From: CAYFWF01 sp964346815
GTDB lineage: Bacteria > Acidobacteriota > Aminicenantia > Aminicenantales > Aminicenantaceae
Assembly (NCBI GenBank): GCA_964346815.1
Contig: CAYFWF010000023.1
Location: forward strand, 218,050 to 282,049
Direction: 5' to 3'
DNA: 64,000 bases
The notes beneath the pieces were generated by a model. It did not search any database. It saw only the letters and a program-made list of their open reading frames with translations, and was not told the DNA's origin. Shown here in pieces: positions 18,169 to 25,673 of this stretch; within the stretch, counting starts at the first letter, position 1; each line of letters begins with the position of its first letter. The position numbers and the translations under genes are program-made.

Positions 18169-18693
18169 TTACATACCTTTTAAATCCTCCCTAAGTTTTC
18201 TGATCCCATCGGGAGAATTTATATGTTTTGGCTTGAGTTGGGCCTTTATTTTCCTTGTATCAAAATAGAACTCATGTCCGTTTTTCACATGTTTGTAGAC
18301 AAAATCTACATCTGGATTCCCGAGGACAAGCGTGAGGAGAGTTTGCGCCATATCGCCTAGGGGCTTTCGGTCTATGTGGCTGTGTTGAAATTCTGCTTTG
18401 ACTTTGGTTCCTCTTCCGATGCTCGATGCTATACGGAAGTGGCCATTAGCTGCCTTGCTTGCCTCTGAGAGAAGAGATAATCCAAGACCAAATCTACGGG
18501 TCTTTTTTGTCGTGTAAAAAGGATCAAGCGCAAGCTTTAGTTGATTTTTATCCATACCTTTCCCGTTATCGATGATCTCGATGGTGAGCATGTCTTTTTT
18601 CTCGTCTTCCATTATAGTGATCTCGATCTTATCTGCCTCAGCTAATACTGAGTTTTCGACAATGTCTAGTATATGCAATGATAAATCTTCCAT
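18169..18693 (-). CDS. GHKL ATPase-fold protein (histidine-kinase-like ATP-binding domain)
   Basis: The 174-residue protein is a free-standing HATPase_c domain: HILDIVENSVLAE (N box), EIIDNGKGMD (G1), RFGLGLSLL (G2) and SIGRGTKVKAEF. It has no phospho-acceptor His domain. A 60-residue tail contains a lysine-rich stretch. Stand-alone domains of this kind are often anti-sigma kinases or partner switches. It lies between a PHP-domain gene and the NuoE gene, an arrangement also met beside NAD-linked [FeFe]-hydrogenase genes in other anaerobes. The target is unknown. Confidence 0.8.
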   Translation of the reverse strand: MEDLSLHILDIVENSVLAEADKIEITIMEDEKKDMLTIEIIDNGKGMDKNQLKLALDPFYTTKKTRRFGLGLSLLSEASKAANGHFRIASSIGRGTKVKAEFQHSHIDRKPLGDMAQTLLTLVLGNPDVDFVYKHVKNGHEFYFDTRKIKAQLKPKHINSPDGIRKLREDLKGM

Positions 18694-18700
18694 CTGTATC

Positions 18701-19432
18701 TTAATGCATCAGTTTTCTTCCATCCTCGTGATTGAGTGCCTTTCTTATTTCTAACACAGACCTTTCTTTTAGAAGAAAGGATGAAAATCCTTTGCCTATC
18801 TCATCTGGGGAGTGGGCATCGGAGGAGCAGGTGATGGGATAGTTGAAATTGAATTTTTTTTCTGCGTCCTTTCTTGTTATGTGGGCTGAAATTTCCAATG
18901 CATCCAATGCTAGATTTTCTGGAATAAATCCTAATTGGCCGATGATGCTAAAAGCTTCTCTGTCTATATGGGAAGCTATGGCAATTCCATTATAAGAGTG
19001 GATCTTTCGGATGATCTCCTCAAGTGGAATTGTGGTAGCTCCGATCAATAACTTATTGTTAAAACCCAATACTTCATCCTTTTCATTGACAATAACTTGC
19101 ATGCCAAAGATTTCTTCGTCATTCTCGCCAGGAAGGTTGTCATACACATTTTTCTGGAGTTTTAAAGCGTCTTTTATCTCATCGAAAAGAGCTAGAACAT
19201 GGACTTCTTCTTGAGATGTGACTTCCATACCGGGAAAAACACAGACATTCATTTTTTTGCCGACAGCTACAGCTGCAACAGAATTTTCTGAGGAATTGTG
19301 ATCACAGATCCCGATAATGTCTATTTGCTTGATTTTAGCTCGATTTACAATCTCTCTTGGAGACATGTCCAATTCTGTGCACGGAGACAAGCAGGTGTGT
19401 ATATGTAAGTCAGCTCTAAAAAGTTTTAGCAC
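18701..19432 (-). CDS. PHP-domain metal-dependent phosphoesterase
   Basis: The 243-residue protein has the PHP-domain signature: DLHIHTCLSPC near the start, an ICDHNSSEN motif, a GMEVTS segment, ASHIDRE and CSSDAHSPDEIG. These His/Asp residues bind a trinuclear metal centre that hydrolyses phosphoester bonds. The substrate of stand-alone PHP proteins in hydrogenase clusters is not known to me. It is packed 2 bases from the DRTGG gene upstream and 7 bases from the ATPase-fold gene downstream, so it belongs to the same regulatory block inside the operon. Confidence 0.82.
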   Translation of the reverse strand: MLKLFRADLHIHTCLSPCTELDMSPREIVNRAKIKQIDIIGICDHNSSENSVAAVAVGKKMNVCVFPGMEVTSQEEVHVLALFDEIKDALKLQKNVYDNLPGENDEEIFGMQVIVNEKDEVLGFNNKLLIGATTIPLEEIIRKIHSYNGIAIASHIDREAFSIIGQLGFIPENLALDALEISAHITRKDAEKKFNFNYPITCSSDAHSPDEIGKGFSSFLLKERSVLEIRKALNHEDGRKLMH

Positions 19433-19434
19433 GG

Positions 19435-19776
19435 CTATTCCTCTGATCTAATTAATTCATATAATTTTCCTGATATGGAAAAAGCCAATTCCTTACTGAC
19501 CATTAGAGGCACATTTTCTTCCTTTGCTTTTGTGAGAGTTTCTTCATCCGGCTCTCTGTTGTTCACAATGATTATCCCGGCCAAATCTTTCAGCTTGGCT
19601 ACAGCGATGATATTCTGATGCGTTTGTAAAGTAATCCATATGTTTCCGGCTTTGCTGTTGGCAATAACGTCACTGAGGAGGTCACTTGTGTAGCCTCCAG
19701 TTACGCTGATATCCAATTTTTTCTCAGGGGTTAAAATTTTAAGTTGAAGTTTTTCTACTATTTCCTTCAATTTCAT
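19435..19776 (-). CDS. DRTGG-domain protein
   Basis: The 113-residue protein resembles stand-alone DRTGG domains (related to the region before CBS domains in some phosphotransacetylases and kinases). A VTGGYTSDLLSDVI segment near residues 25-38 and an LAGIIIVNNREPD strand are visible. The function is unknown; a ligand-binding role is inferred. A second relative lies at 21603-21953. Its 5' end overlaps the [FeFe]-hydrogenase-like gene by 38 bases. Confidence 0.68.
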   Translation of the reverse strand: MKLKEIVEKLQLKILTPEKKLDISVTGGYTSDLLSDVIANSKAGNIWITLQTHQNIIAVAKLKDLAGIIIVNNREPDEETLTKAKEENVPLMVSKELAFSISGKLYELIRSEE

Positions 19777-21145
19777 TTTTTTTTGTTCCTTTATCTTTAT
19801 TTTTTGATTCAGACTTTGTTGGATTTAAAAATGTTAATTTATTCAGCAGTTCTGTTAATTCCTGCGTAAGTTTCCTGAATTTCTCGGGAAGGTTGAAGAT
19901 ACACCCATCAAACTTAGCCTCCCCTTTGACGACGTCTTCTGCAAAGGTTGAGCAGGTGGGTGAACCACAAACGCCACAGTCAATTTTTGGCAGAACTTCA
20001 TAAATCGCCTCTTTTTCTTTTCTCTTCTTGATGGCTTCTCCTAGGTCTTCGTCAAGAGGTTTAAGAGGACGAGGTTCTAATCTGTTTTCCATGAAAAAAT
20101 ATTTTTGTTTGTAGAGATTTCTTACCTCCCTAATGTCTGGACATGCCGCAATTTTTTCGTATTCTAGTGTTTCGATCAGCTTTAAAATTTTATTGTAGGA
20201 AATGTACAGATTCTCCACGGCTAAAGAGCCCCCCACACATCCTTGAGGACAGGAATAAGCCTCGATAAAGTCAATGTTTCTGAGTTTTCCGCGCTCAATA
20301 TCGTTGAAGACTTTTAAAACTTCAGGTAGCCCAGAAACAGCTAGGGAATTTTTTAGCCTGAGAGTCCGGCAGATACCGCCTGCCATTGCCCACCCTATCC
20401 CCAGAATACAGATATTTTCTAGAGCCTTACGATAGCTTCCTTTATTTGTGCCTTCCATCGCTGAAAGGAGAGGCCCGTAGATATCTGAGATGGAGATGGC
20501 GCCATCTAAGTGTGAGCGGCCCTTTTCTGCTGGCTGTCTGATGGATATCATTTTTGCAGGGCAGGGAGTGAGATAGAAAGTGCCGATTTCTTTCTCTTTA
20601 AGCCCTAAATGCTTTGATTTTTTCTTTTTTATTTCGCGAGAGGCGAGTTCTCTTGGAATTTCAATGGGAATGATTTGATCTATCAGGCTAGGATATCTAA
20701 CTTGGATCAAGCGGACAATCGTAGGACAGGCAATCGAGATCAGAGGTTTTGGGCCCTTGTATTTTCGTATGTATTCTTGGATGGCAAAACTGACTTCACC
20801 GCAGGTAAAGGCTAGATCATAGGCATCATCAAAGCCCAGTCTTTTGATTCCATCCAGTATTTTGTCTGGCAGTATCTCTCTCCCGAACTGTGCATAGAGA
20901 GCAGGAGAAGGGATAGCCACTGTATGTTTGAATTTAGATAGCTCTCCGAAAGGATCTGTTAACGGCAAAATCGCACTTTGCGGACATACGGATATGCATT
21001 CACCACAATCTATACATTTCTCTTCGATGATGGAAGCTATTCCATCTCTAACTCTGATAGCTTGAGTAGGACATACGCGCATGCATTTCATGCGTCCATC
21101 GCACTTATCCGCGTCGATCCGGATGAAATGGTAATATTGATTCAT
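19739..21145 (-). CDS. [FeFe]-hydrogenase-like Fe-S protein, probably sensory (degenerate H-cluster loop)
   Basis: The 468-residue protein has N-terminal ferredoxin motifs (C15, C21, C25, with one usual Cys replaced by Arg; then C44, C47, C50, C54), a middle domain homologous to the [FeFe]-hydrogenase catalytic domain, and a C-terminal four-Cys cluster (C390, C393, C398, C415). The three H-cluster loops are altered: SIACP (C140) lacks the first, proton-relay Cys of the usual TSCCP; TPCPAK (C195) lacks the Glu; AYSCPQGCVGG (C299, C303) keeps both Cys. All four cubane ligands are therefore present while proton-transfer residues are missing. This points to a sensor or scaffold, like group D enzymes, rather than an efficient H2 catalyst. 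Confidence 0.8.
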   Translation of the reverse strand: MNQYYHFIRIDADKCDGRMKCMRVCPTQAIRVRDGIASIIEEKCIDCGECISVCPQSAILPLTDPFGELSKFKHTVAIPSPALYAQFGREILPDKILDGIKRLGFDDAYDLAFTCGEVSFAIQEYIRKYKGPKPLISIACPTIVRLIQVRYPSLIDQIIPIEIPRELASREIKKKKSKHLGLKEKEIGTFYLTPCPAKMISIRQPAEKGRSHLDGAISISDIYGPLLSAMEGTNKGSYRKALENICILGIGWAMAGGICRTLRLKNSLAVSGLPEVLKVFNDIERGKLRNIDFIEAYSCPQGCVGGSLAVENLYISYNKILKLIETLEYEKIAACPDIREVRNLYKQKYFFMENRLEPRPLKPLDEDLGEAIKKRKEKEAIYEVLPKIDCGVCGSPTCSTFAEDVVKGEAKFDGCIFNLPEKFRKLTQELTELLNKLTFLNPTKSESKNKDKGTKKNEIEGNSRKTST

Positions 21146-21594
21146 TTTTTTTCTGTCTGGTCTAGTAAAAATACTATTTTCAAAGTAGTTCCCTTCCCTG
21201 GGATCGAAGCAATTTCAAACTCATCAGCATTCTTTTTTATGTTGGGAAGGCCCATACCGGCACCAAATCCCATTTCTCTCATTTCATCGGTTGCTGTTGA
21301 GAATCCCTCTTGCATTGCCATTTCGATGTCTTCGATTCCAGGGCCTTCGTCATTGAGTTTGAAATTGAGCTTTTTTGGGGTAACCGAGAGTATCAATTTC
21401 CCTCTGTTTGCGTACATGACAGTATTCATTTCTGCCTCGTACGTGGCGATGGCAGCTCTTCTGACGATGCTTGGATCGATGCCGATTTCTTGGAGAAGCT
21501 CTTTGATTTTTGTAGAGGCACTTCCTGCTTTGCCAAAATCTCCCCCCGTGATTTCAAATTGTTGTGAAAATCCATTTTCGTTTTCTGTCGTCAT
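21142..21594 (-). CDS. anti-sigma-factor-like GHKL ATPase (RsbW type)
   Basis: The 150-residue protein has an RsbW/SpoIIAB-like ATPase fold: AAIATYEAEMN (N box), LNDEGPGIED (G1), GFGAGMGLPNIKKNAD (G2) and GKGTTLKIVF. It overlaps the [FeFe]-hydrogenase-like gene by 4 bases. It probably works with the nearby DRTGG, PHP and [FeFe]-like proteins in a signalling module. A serine/threonine phosphorylation target or anti-anti-sigma partner is not visible in the window. Confidence 0.78.
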   Translation of the reverse strand: MTTENENGFSQQFEITGGDFGKAGSASTKIKELLQEIGIDPSIVRRAAIATYEAEMNTVMYANRGKLILSVTPKKLNFKLNDEGPGIEDIEMAMQEGFSTATDEMREMGFGAGMGLPNIKKNADEFEIASIPGKGTTLKIVFLLDQTEKK

Positions 21595-21602
21595 TTATTC
21601 CC

Positions 21603-21953
21603 TTAGGAATTGCTCACGCCAGGAACTCCATGACTGTAAAGGATGCCGCAAGCTTTATACATCATAAATTTGGTTGAAAGAATTGGTAAACCTTTCTTCT
21701 TGGCTAACTCTATTCCCTCTTGGTCAGGCTTTTTCCCGCGAACATAGACGATAGCTTTGGCTTCGATGATGTCTGCAGTACGGACCGATTGTGCATTGCT
21801 CAACCCCGTGAGGAGGAGAATTCCGGGTTTGCCCAGGGCTAAAACATCACTCATAAGGTCAGATCCTCCGGCAAAATTAATTTCTAGATCAAGACGGTCA
21901 CTCCCGCACAGGACATCTGCTTGAAGAAGCTCTTTGATTTCCTTTAGGGTCAT
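21603..21953 (-). CDS. DRTGG-domain protein (second copy)
   Basis: The 116-residue protein is a paralogue of the 19435-19776 product: both begin with a KEI-rich helix, share a GGxSDLMSDVL-like segment, have an IEAKAIVYVRGKKPDQE-like strand-turn, and end near a hydrophobic segment. The two copies bracket the ATPase-fold and [FeFe]-like genes. The function is unknown. A terminal extension contains a Cys and a Pro-Gly turn. Confidence 0.65.
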   Translation of the reverse strand: MTLKEIKELLQADVLCGSDRLDLEINFAGGSDLMSDVLALGKPGILLLTGLSNAQSVRTADIIEAKAIVYVRGKKPDQEGIELAKKKGLPILSTKFMMYKACGILYSHGVPGVSNS

Positions 21954-21955
21954 AA

Positions 21956-22807
21956 CTATCGTTCTTTTTCGAGTTTTTTAATGACTAAATCCCTTTTTCT
22001 AATTATTCTTTCAGATGGAGTGATAGTTGTGGGACAATTCATCCAGCAATCGCCACAGCCGTTGCATTTATCAATATCCACATAGCGGGCCTTCTTTTTA
22101 ATTTTGGCTGTAAAATTGCCCACATATCCTGAAATTTCTTCCACTTCACTCCACGTGAGCAGTTCTATATTGGGATGTTTTCCGACCTCTGTCATCCTCG
22201 GCGTAAGAATACAGGCTGAACAATCGAGGGTGGGAAATGTTTTGTCCAGCATGGACATATGACCTCCGATTGAAGCTTCCTTCTCCACAAGGTAGACTTT
22301 TTTGCCTGAATTTGCATAGGTCAGTGCAGCATGGATGCCCGCTATTCCCGCTCCTACAACCAGGACCTCGGGTCTGACGGGAACTTCCTTTTTCTGAAGC
22401 GGGTCATGATAAGCGACTCTCCGAACTGCCGCAGAGACCAGAGCTTTGGCCTTTTTGGTAGCCTTGTCAGGATTTTCAGTCACCCAGGAGACATGTTCAC
22501 GGATGTTCGACATCTGAAAATAGAAGGGATTCATTCCCTTTTCAGATACAACCCCTCGAAATGTCGGCTCATGCATCAGAGGCGAACAGGAAGCCACGAC
22601 GACACGCGAGAGCTTATGGTCTTCGATACTCTTTTTGATAAGCTCTTGTCCTGGGTCAGAACACATGAATTTGTATTCCTCCGCCACCACCACGTCATCC
22701 AACTTGGAGGCGAATTCGACGACTTCTGGCACATTCACTTTTCCAGCGATGTTGGTTCCACAATCGCAGATAAAAACGCCGATTCTAGGTTTTCCATTAG
22801 TGCTCAT
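21956..22807 (-). CDS. hdrA: N-terminal half of heterodisulfide reductase subunit A (split HdrA)
   Basis: I start at ATG 22807, which follows GGAGGGAGAAA and forms an ATGA overlap with hdrB. The 283-residue protein matches the first part of HdrA: an N-terminal domain with ICDCGTNI, an SCSPLMHE motif, the Rossmann FAD motif GAGIAG (152-157), GGHMSMLDKTFP, the Cys-pair LDCSAC (C196, C199) and one [4Fe-4S] motif (C248, C251, C254, C258). It ends soon afterwards with a Lys/Arg/Glu-rich tail. The rest of HdrA (later ferredoxins, C-terminal FAD segment) is missing here but present in the product of 12436-14208. FAD may bind only when the halves assemble. Confidence 0.9.
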   Translation of the reverse strand: MSTNGKPRIGVFICDCGTNIAGKVNVPEVVEFASKLDDVVVAEEYKFMCSDPGQELIKKSIEDHKLSRVVVASCSPLMHEPTFRGVVSEKGMNPFYFQMSNIREHVSWVTENPDKATKKAKALVSAAVRRVAYHDPLQKKEVPVRPEVLVVGAGIAGIHAALTYANSGKKVYLVEKEASIGGHMSMLDKTFPTLDCSACILTPRMTEVGKHPNIELLTWSEVEEISGYVGNFTAKIKKKARYVDIDKCNGCGDCWMNCPTTITPSERIIRKRDLVIKKLEKER

Positions 22808-23688
22808 TTTCTCCCTCCATTTACAAGTTTCCCCCACATACTATCCAGCGGAATAAACGATCGGGAGAAACCCAGTTCATCTTTGGAAATGCCCAGGGCT
22901 AAACCCATGAGCTGGCTAAAATACAGAATAGGCATTCTGACATCTTCTTTGAATTTTTGGACGATCTTATCTTGTGTGATCTCAAGATTAAATTGGCAAA
23001 GGGGACAGATGGTCGCGATAACATCAGCGCCTTTTTTCTTTGCTTCCTTGAGCAGGACATAATTCAGACCTGTACCGACTTCTTCCAAAGTCCCAGCCAG
23101 GGAGCCTCCGCAACAACGTGTTTTGGCAGAAAAATCTATCGGCTCTGCTCCGATAGCTTCCATAAGGTTATCCAGGGTCACTGGATAGTCGGGATCATCG
23201 AAATCGGTATAAGGTCTGACCAGCTGGCATCCATAATAAGATGCAACTTTCAAATTGGTGAGTTTCCTATGGACTTTTTCCTTAACCTTATCCAGGCCAT
23301 ATTCTTTGGTGAGGAATTCTAAGGGATGAACGACCTTTACCTTGCCCTCGTATTTACAGCCTACTTTTTCCAGGTCGTTCAGTATCTTTTTTGCTTTGTC
23401 TCGTCCGCTTTTGAGAAAATGATTGTTTTTTTTCATGGTGAGATAACAGCCCAAACAGGGAGCGAGGATATCTTTGTCGACTTCTTCTGCCAGGGACAGG
23501 TTGCGTCCGCATATGGCCGCGGCCAGCATGTCGTCCACGGAGAAATATGCCGTGGCGCCGCAGCAGTTCCAATCATCCAGTTCATCGAGAGGAGCTCCCA
23601 ATTCTTTAAAGACAGGTAGAAGGGATTCCTCATAGTGTTTGGAACCTGCCTTTAAGGAACAGCCTGGGTAATATGCGTATTCTTTCAT
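22804..23688 (-). CDS. hdrB: heterodisulfide reductase subunit B (CCG-domain protein)
   Basis: The 294-residue protein has two CCG domains. The first is YYPGCS (about residue 7-12), NCCGATA and CLGCY. The second is YGCQLVRP, TRCCGGSL and CPLCQ. In HdrB these cysteines bind two noncubane [4Fe-4S] clusters that reduce CoM-S-S-CoB. Methanogens use that heterodisulfide; in bacteria the substrate is unknown, and a thiol-disulfide, ferredoxin or quinone-like acceptor is possible. It overlaps hdrC (ATGA) and the HdrA N-half gene (ATGA). Confidence 0.93.
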   Translation of the reverse strand: MKEYAYYPGCSLKAGSKHYEESLLPVFKELGAPLDELDDWNCCGATAYFSVDDMLAAAICGRNLSLAEEVDKDILAPCLGCYLTMKKNNHFLKSGRDKAKKILNDLEKVGCKYEGKVKVVHPLEFLTKEYGLDKVKEKVHRKLTNLKVASYYGCQLVRPYTDFDDPDYPVTLDNLMEAIGAEPIDFSAKTRCCGGSLAGTLEEVGTGLNYVLLKEAKKKGADVIATICPLCQFNLEITQDKIVQKFKEDVRMPILYFSQLMGLALGISKDELGFSRSFIPLDSMWGKLVNGGRK

Positions 23689-24266
23689 TTTGTTTCCTCC
23701 GATACTGCTTTTAATAATGCGTGCAGCTGCTTTCTGTTTTTGATCTTTTCTTTTTTAAGATTCAGGCGGCCTGTCTTCATAAGGTTCAGACCTGTTGAGG
23801 TCATTTTTAACGGGCCAAAAGGATCTTTTAATCTAAGGTACATGTTCAAGACCACCCATAGTTCTGAATTCCTGCCATTTTTCGCGATGAGCTTAGAGAT
23901 TTCTTGGGCCAGAGCCGGAATGGGAAGTTTTGTCGGATAAACTTTGGCGTCAAAAGCCTTTCTCTTGATCGTGTACATGATATCAGTGATTTTGATATTT
24001 GAGGGACAGCGGACCTGGCAGTTGTAGCATGATGCACAGAGCCAGGGAGTAAAGCTTTTGAGTACATCGTCCTTGAATCCGTGTTTGATCATAGCAATGA
24101 TCTTTCGTGGGGTGTAATCCATATATTCGGCCATTGGGCAGGAGCTGCTGCAGGTGCCGCATTGGATACAGCGGCTGATTTCCTCGCTGAAAGAAGACTC
24201 TCTGACGTCGTCCAAAAAATGATGATCCAGCTCTTCTTCGAATATGACTTTTTTCTGGATTTCCAT
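23685..24266 (-). CDS. hdrC: heterodisulfide reductase subunit C
   Basis: The 193-residue protein has two [4Fe-4S] ferredoxin motifs, CIQCGTCSSSCP and CASCYNCQVRCP, in the HdrC arrangement with a basic C-terminal tail. HdrC passes electrons from HdrA to HdrB. It is the first gene of the long operon; an AAAGGAGG site lies 6 bases before its ATG. A promoter with a symmetric repeat lies about 220 bases upstream. The ATGA overlap with hdrB shows coupled translation. Confidence 0.93.
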   Translation of the reverse strand: MEIQKKVIFEEELDHHFLDDVRESSFSEEISRCIQCGTCSSSCPMAEYMDYTPRKIIAMIKHGFKDDVLKSFTPWLCASCYNCQVRCPSNIKITDIMYTIKRKAFDAKVYPTKLPIPALAQEISKLIAKNGRNSELWVVLNMYLRLKDPFGPLKMTSTGLNLMKTGRLNLKKEKIKNRKQLHALLKAVSEETK

Positions 24267-24442
24267 GAATCCTCCTTTGTTTACAGAATTGTAAGATAAT
24301 CTTGTGTCAGTCGTGTGGGATCGAAAGAAATATATCCAAAATAGTGCATTTTAGACGATATCAAATTGTGTAACTATAAGACTGGGAGGCTCTTGGGTCG
24401 TTTCAGATTGGGACTCTTTCCTGCATCATATGTAAATGAAAT

Positions 24443-24495
24443 AATTTAGCGTAATTATAGGAATGATAGTGAATGTCTTATAATTACGTTAAATT
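24443..24495. repeat. 17-bp-arm inverted repeat, candidate operator of the hdr operon
   Basis: Arms at 24443-24459 and 24479-24495 match in 16 of 17 positions (the exception allows a G-U pair), separated by 19 bases. The right arm covers the 3' part of the minus-strand -10 box and the predicted start site. The left arm lies at about +28 to +44. This position suits a repressor operator or an mRNA leader hairpin. It does not match the Rex or Fur consensus that I know. Each arm also contains a TATAAT-like string. Confidence 0.6.
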
Positions 24496-24521
24496 CTATT
24501 TAGAATTAGTGGACTTGTCAA
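24493..24521 (-). promoter_or_regulatory. sigma70-type promoter for the hdrC operon
   Basis: On the minus strand TTGACA (24521-24516) is followed by a 17-base spacer and TAGAAT (24498-24493), a 6/6 and a 5/6 match. The predicted start is near 24486, giving a leader of about 220 bases before hdrC. The -10 box overlaps the inverted repeat, so the promoter could be repressed there. Confidence 0.7.
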
Positions 24522-24773
24522 TAAAAAAAGGAAAAAAATGTCCAAAATTGATTCTGTATTCAATTTTTCTTATTGTTCGATAGAATCTACGGCTGGATAA
24601 AAGCGGAAAATGAGAGGGAAAGACTGGATGTCCCATTCAATTAGGATTATTGGTACAAAAAAAAGATATTTGAGGATTTTTTCGTGAATCATCCCGAATT
24701 AAGCTTGCTTTTTTGTTATAAAAAAAAGTAAAATTGAGAAAGCAAAATTACCTTTGAATAGGAAGGAGGAAGG

Positions 24774-25466
24774 ATGGCGAGAAAAATTTTATCTCTTCTG
24801 GGAATAATTATCCTCTTGAGTGTTCTTACCAATTGTGGAGGGCACCCTGAAGAAGGCCTTCTCAAAAGATATTTCAGTGCGCTTGCCCTGAATGACAGGA
24901 CGACATTATCGACGATGGCTTTAGAACCCCTATCCATCGATGCGTCGCAAGGGTGGGAAATCATCAGTGTAACAGAGGAGAGGGTTGAACCATTCAAGTT
25001 ACCTGAGATGAATCAAACTGAACTAGAGCTGAAGAGGAAGTTGGAAGGCCACGTAGGGCCAACTATGGATGCCGAAGATGCTTTATGGGAAGCGAAAGAA
25101 AAACTGAAGAACGCAAGAACAGCCGCAGCTAGACGGGCTGCACAAAGAGAGATCGAAGAAGCTCAAGCTAAGTTCGATGAAGAACGGGAACTTCACAGAC
25201 AGCTGCAGCAAGAGTTCAACGAAGCCGAAGATGCTGCGCAGAGAGAAGAAGAGATTGCAATTTTCTCCTTAGGCACAGGTAGACTTCCGAATATCAGAGA
25301 CTTAACCGGTGAGGTTTATTTCTCAGAAGTGGATGTACGGGCAACAGGTCAGTCAGGAACCAGTGATTACCGGTTTTATTTGAGGAGATATATTCTTACA
25401 GATGAAACTTTGAATTTAACCCATCGAGGCAGATGGATTATTGTCGAAATCGAGCCGCTCGGCTGA
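24774..25466 (+). CDS. putative lipoprotein with central coiled coil
   Basis: The 230-residue protein starts with a signal peptide ending in VLTNCGG. The lipobox is imperfect because Asn stands before the Cys. Residues about 30-75 look like a small folded domain; residues 80-160 are strongly charged and Ala/Glu-rich with heptad-like spacing, suggesting a coiled coil; the C-terminal 65 residues form a second folded segment. I do not recognise the family. It is isolated: the hdr operon diverges on the left, and a tRNA pair with its own promoter follows immediately. Confidence 0.7.
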   Translation: MARKILSLLGIIILLSVLTNCGGHPEEGLLKRYFSALALNDRTTLSTMALEPLSIDASQGWEIISVTEERVEPFKLPEMNQTELELKRKLEGHVGPTMDAEDALWEAKEKLKNARTAAARRAAQREIEEAQAKFDEERELHRQLQQEFNEAEDAAQREEEIAIFSLGTGRLPNIRDLTGEVYFSEVDVRATGQSGTSDYRFYLRRYILTDETLNLTHRGRWIIVEIEPLG

Positions 25467-25468
25467 TA

Positions 25469-25497
25469 TTGACTCTTTGCTCATTTTCCTTTATAAA
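25469..25497 (+). promoter_or_regulatory. promoter of the tRNA-Lys/tRNA-Glu unit
   Basis: TTGACT (25469-25474), a 17-base spacer and TATAAA (25492-25497) place a start near 25504, 13 bases before tRNA-Lys. It begins 3 bases after the stop codon of the lipoprotein gene. Confidence 0.65.
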
Positions 25498-25516
25498 TAC
25501 TGATTCACATTAGGGA

Positions 25517-25591
25517 GGGCCGTTAGCTCAGAGGGAGAGCACCGGCCTTTTAAGCCGGGTGTCGCTGGTTCGAGTCCAGCACGGCTCACCA
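25517..25591 (+). tRNA. tRNA-Lys (anticodon UUU)
   Basis: A full cloverleaf is visible: acceptor stem 25517-25523 with 25581-25587 (one G-U pair), D stem GCTC/GAGC, anticodon stem CCGGC/GCCGG around loop CTTTTAA, T arm with GGTTCGAGTCC, discriminator A and an encoded CCA ending at 25591. Confidence 0.95.
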
Positions 25592-25598
25592 CCCTCGC

Positions 25599-25673
25599 GC
25601 CCCTGTCGTCTAGCCTGGTCCAGGACACCGCCCTTTCAAGGCGGCAGCACGGGTTCAAATCCCGTCGGGGGCG
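25599..25673 (+). tRNA. tRNA-Glu (anticodon UUC)
   Basis: The acceptor stem GCCCCTG pairs with CGGGGGC (one U-G pair), the anticodon stem CCGCC/GGCGG closes loop CTTTCAA, and the T arm contains GGTTCAAATCC. The discriminator is G and CCA is not encoded. It lies 7 bases after tRNA-Lys and is probably cotranscribed with it. Confidence 0.95.

Larger units (their letters stand above)
24267..24773. other. intergenic region between divergent hdr operon and lipoprotein gene
   Basis: This 507-base AT-rich stretch holds no gene that I can support. It contains the hdr promoter and inverted repeat described separately. The part between 24267 and 24442 would be the transcribed leader; I see no riboswitch fold in it. 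On the right side I see no convincing promoter for the lipoprotein gene; only an AGGAGGAAGG site at its start is clear. Confidence 0.6.

Noticed and set aside
19739..21145. Calling the [FeFe]-like protein an active [FeFe]-hydrogenase
   Set aside because: The proton-relay Cys and Glu of the usual loops are missing, so I treat it as sensory.
22331..23062. Long plus-strand open frame opposite hdrB and the HdrA N-half
   Set aside because: It lies antisense to two clearly identified proteins, has no family motifs and no ribosome binding site.
24705..24722. TTGCTT and TATAAA as a promoter of the 24774 lipoprotein gene
   Set aside because: The spacing is only 6 bases, too short for a sigma70 promoter.
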